NCBI GenBank assembly: GCA_000974665.1
Contig: BBSY01000002.1
Span: forward strand, 806,001-870,000
Direction: 5' to 3'
Source: an alpha proteobacterium U9-1i
GTDB lineage: Bacteria; Pseudomonadota; Alphaproteobacteria; Caulobacterales; Aquidulcibacteraceae
Length of the DNA: 64,000 nucleotides
Made by a program: the position numbers and the translations under genes. The notes below the pieces were generated by a model that was given only the letters and a program-made list of their open reading frames with translations, did no database searches and was not told the DNA's origin. Below, in pieces: positions 62,598-64,000 of this stretch. Each line of letters starts with the position of its first letter. The first letter of the stretch is position 1.

Positions 62598-62987
62598 ATG
62601 ATCCTACGCGCCATGGGCCTCGGCTTCTTGCTTTGGCTAGTTGTCGTCGTCGCGTTCCGCTTCGCTGGGCAGATGTTCTTCGTCCCCGATGAAACGCCGC
62701 GCCTCGTCGCGTTTTTGTCCGCGCCTGTGACCGGAATTATCGCGGCGTTCGTGCTGCTCAAGTTGCTGCATGAAGCGCGCGGCGACGAAGGCGAGGCCGC
62801 AATAGGCATCGCGCTGCCCTCGTTGTTCCTGAATAGCTTCGCCGCTCACGAATTCCCCCGCGCCTTCCCCAACATCGACCCCACGCTCGACGCAACGTTC
62901 GGTGCGTGGGCGCTCTTGTTCGGCGCGTCGATCCTGTTCACCGGTCTTTTCATGACCAAGCTCGCCCCGCAGGATGAGCGCATATGA
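62598..62987 (+). CDS. DUF5367-like membrane protein
   Basis: A 129-residue membrane protein with four hydrophobic helices. EARGDEGEAAIGIALPSLFLNSFAAHEFPRAFPNIDPTLDATFGAWALLFGASILFTGLF fits DUF5367. The GGAG site eight bases before ATG supports the start at 62598. Function is unknown. It overlaps the following GDPD gene by 4 bp (ATGA at 62984-62987). Confidence 0.75.
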   Translation: MILRAMGLGFLLWLVVVVAFRFAGQMFFVPDETPRLVAFLSAPVTGIIAAFVLLKLLHEARGDEGEAAIGIALPSLFLNSFAAHEFPRAFPNIDPTLDATFGAWALLFGASILFTGLFMTKLAPQDERI

Positions 62988-64000
62988 TGAGACGGCGCGA
63001 TGTGCTGCTCGGCGGTGCGGCCCAAACTCTGGCTCTTGGAGGGTGTGCGACCTTGAGCACCGAATTGCGCGACCCTCCGATCGTCATCGCCCATCGTGGC
63101 GCCAGCGGCGAACGGCCCGAGCACACGCTCGCCGCCTATCGCCTCGCGATCGAGCAGGGCGCCGATTACATCGAGCCCGATTTGGTGATGACCAAAGATA
63201 ACATCCTCGTCTGCCGCCACGAGAATGAGATTTCTGGCACGACCGATGTGAGCGAGCGCCCGGAGTTCGCCGAGCGCCGCAAAGCCAAGTCCGTCGACGG
63301 CGTCGAGGCGCAAGGCTGGTGGGTCGAGGATTTCACGCTCGCCGAACTCAAGACATTGCGTGCGAAAGAGCGCCTGCCGCAGCTACGTCCGAACAACACG
63401 CAGTTCGACGGCCGAGAGGAAATTCCAACCTTCACCGAAGTGCTCGCGCTCGCGCAGCAATCCAATGTCGGTGTGTACCCCGAGCTAAAGCACCCGACGT
63501 TCCTACGCGAGCAAGGCGTTGACCCGATCCCCGCCTTCATCGCCGCGACGCAGGCCTTTGGCGGCCAACGCGCCGCCGACCGTATGTTCGTGCAATGCTT
63601 TGAAGTCGGCGCGCTCGCGACGCTCGCGCAGCTGTCGTCGCTGCGCTGGACCTGCATCCAGCTCATTGGCGCGCAGGGCGGCCCCTGGGATCAGCGCCCG
63701 CGTCCAAGCGCCGACATGATCAGCGATCAAAGCCTCAGTGAAATCGCCGGCTACGCGCGCGGTATCGGCGTCGAGAAATCGCTCATCATTCCGCGCAACG
63801 AAGCCGGTGGTTCGCTGCCGGCGACCGATCTGGTCGCACGCGCGCACCGCGCCGGCTTGCTGGTGCATGCATGGACGTTCCGAGCGGAGAATTTCTTTTT
63901 GCCGGTCGAGTTGCGCGCCGGCGATCCGGGCGCGGCAGATCATATGCGCCAACTTGGCGACCTGACTTCGGAGTTGCGCGCCTTTTACGCGGCCGGCGTT
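62984..64000 (+). CDS. Glycerophosphodiester phosphodiesterase, exported (3' end outside window)
   Basis: A GDPD read for 339 codons to the window edge. The leader MMRRRDVLLGGAAQTLALGGC combines a twin-arginine motif and a lipobox (LGGC). The active-site start is VIAHRGASGERPEHTLAAYRLAIEQGADYIEPDLVMTKDNILVCRHE, with the two catalytic His (in HRGA and CRHE) and metal-binding Glu and Asp (in E-x-D). PELKHP later is also conserved. It splits glycerophosphodiesters to glycerol-3-phosphate and alcohol. Similar in length and layout to GlpQ (periplasmic, about 350 residues). The frame has no stop before the edge. Confidence 0.93.
   Translation, partial: MMRRRDVLLGGAAQTLALGGCATLSTELRDPPIVIAHRGASGERPEHTLAAYRLAIEQGADYIEPDLVMTKDNILVCRHENEISGTTDVSERPEFAERRKAKSVDGVEAQGWWVEDFTLAELKTLRAKERLPQLRPNNTQFDGREEIPTFTEVLALAQQSNVGVYPELKHPTFLREQGVDPIPAFIAATQAFGGQRAADRMFVQCFEVGALATLAQLSSLRWTCIQLIGAQGGPWDQRPRPSADMISDQSLSEIAGYARGIGVEKSLIIPRNEAGGSLPATDLVARAHRAGLLVHAWTFRAENFFLPVELRAGDPGAADHMRQLGDLTSELRAFYAAGV

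Overview
This window looks like an ordinary stretch of a high-GC (roughly 64%) alphaproteobacterial chromosome. The best guess is the Caulobacterales/Hyphomonadaceae area (Terricaulis- or Vitreimonas-like). Supporting signs are dense coding with many ATGA stop/start overlaps, frequent GTG starts, GGAAC-type ECF promoter candidates, BlaI/M56 and S41/M61 families, an isobutyryl-CoA-dehydrogenase-like enzyme, and short G/C-rich palindromic repeats. No tRNA, rRNA, CRISPR array, transposase or phage gene was seen. About 70 protein genes are supported; the first (an MFS carrier) and the last (a glycerophosphodiesterase) are cut by the window edges.

Layout. 0-7.3 kb: the EF-P modification genes epmA and epmB with a GNAT gene between them, divergent from efp; efp is followed by an AAC(3)-I-like acetyltransferase, a class A beta-lactamase and arsC. 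An M61 peptidase converges on these. 7.4-10.2 kb: a cobalamin riboswitch followed by btuF-btuC-btuD. 10.2-14.7 kb: a fatty-acyl-CoA synthetase and three exported proteins. 14.7-17.5 kb: an accessory patch with two copies of a small unknown protein, a structured 750-bp gap, several palindromic repeats and a two-gene lower-GC cassette. 17.5-20 kb: a membrane protein gene and thiC behind a TPP riboswitch; thiC carries a palindromic repeat inside its reading frame. 20-30.7 kb: hot-dog protein, AraC regulator, S41 peptidase, DUF423, aldo-keto reductase, CreA, a DEAD-box helicase, an esterase, a TonB-C-like protein and acs. 30.7-36.8 kb: AsnC-type regulator divergent from alanine dehydrogenase, two MITE-like repeats, a PAP2 enzyme, a glyoxalase-fold protein, a PHA-system protein, NamZ and a DOMON-like protein. 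36.9-47.7 kb: acyl-CoA-dehydrogenase-like flavoprotein with an HxlR regulator, a GMC dehydrogenase with small subunit, a BlaI regulator with an M56-ankyrin fusion behind a double operator, a CDP-alcohol transferase, sterol-desaturase-like hydroxylase, PhzF, GIY-YIG and gabD. 47.7-56.2 kb: universal stress protein, amidohydrolase, clpB, a run of four tiny envelope proteins and pirin. 56.3-64 kb: an aberrant EF-G paralogue with a HIT-like protein, two curlin-repeat proteins, PaaI thioesterase, EamA transporter, acyl-CoA dehydrogenase, a DUF5367 membrane protein and a GDPD.

Most of the window is central metabolism, envelope and stress functions. The points that look least ordinary are: the GNAT gene wired between epmA and epmB; the overlapping AAC(3)-I/beta-lactamase pair next to efp; the repeat-derived insert inside thiC; the BlaI/M56-ankyrin unit with paired TACA-N2-TGTA operators; the two-gene cassette at 16.4-17.4 kb; an EF-G paralogue with Ala in place of the catalytic His; and a curlin pair with no secretion genes beside it. 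Identities come from reading motifs and remembered family sequences, not from database searches.
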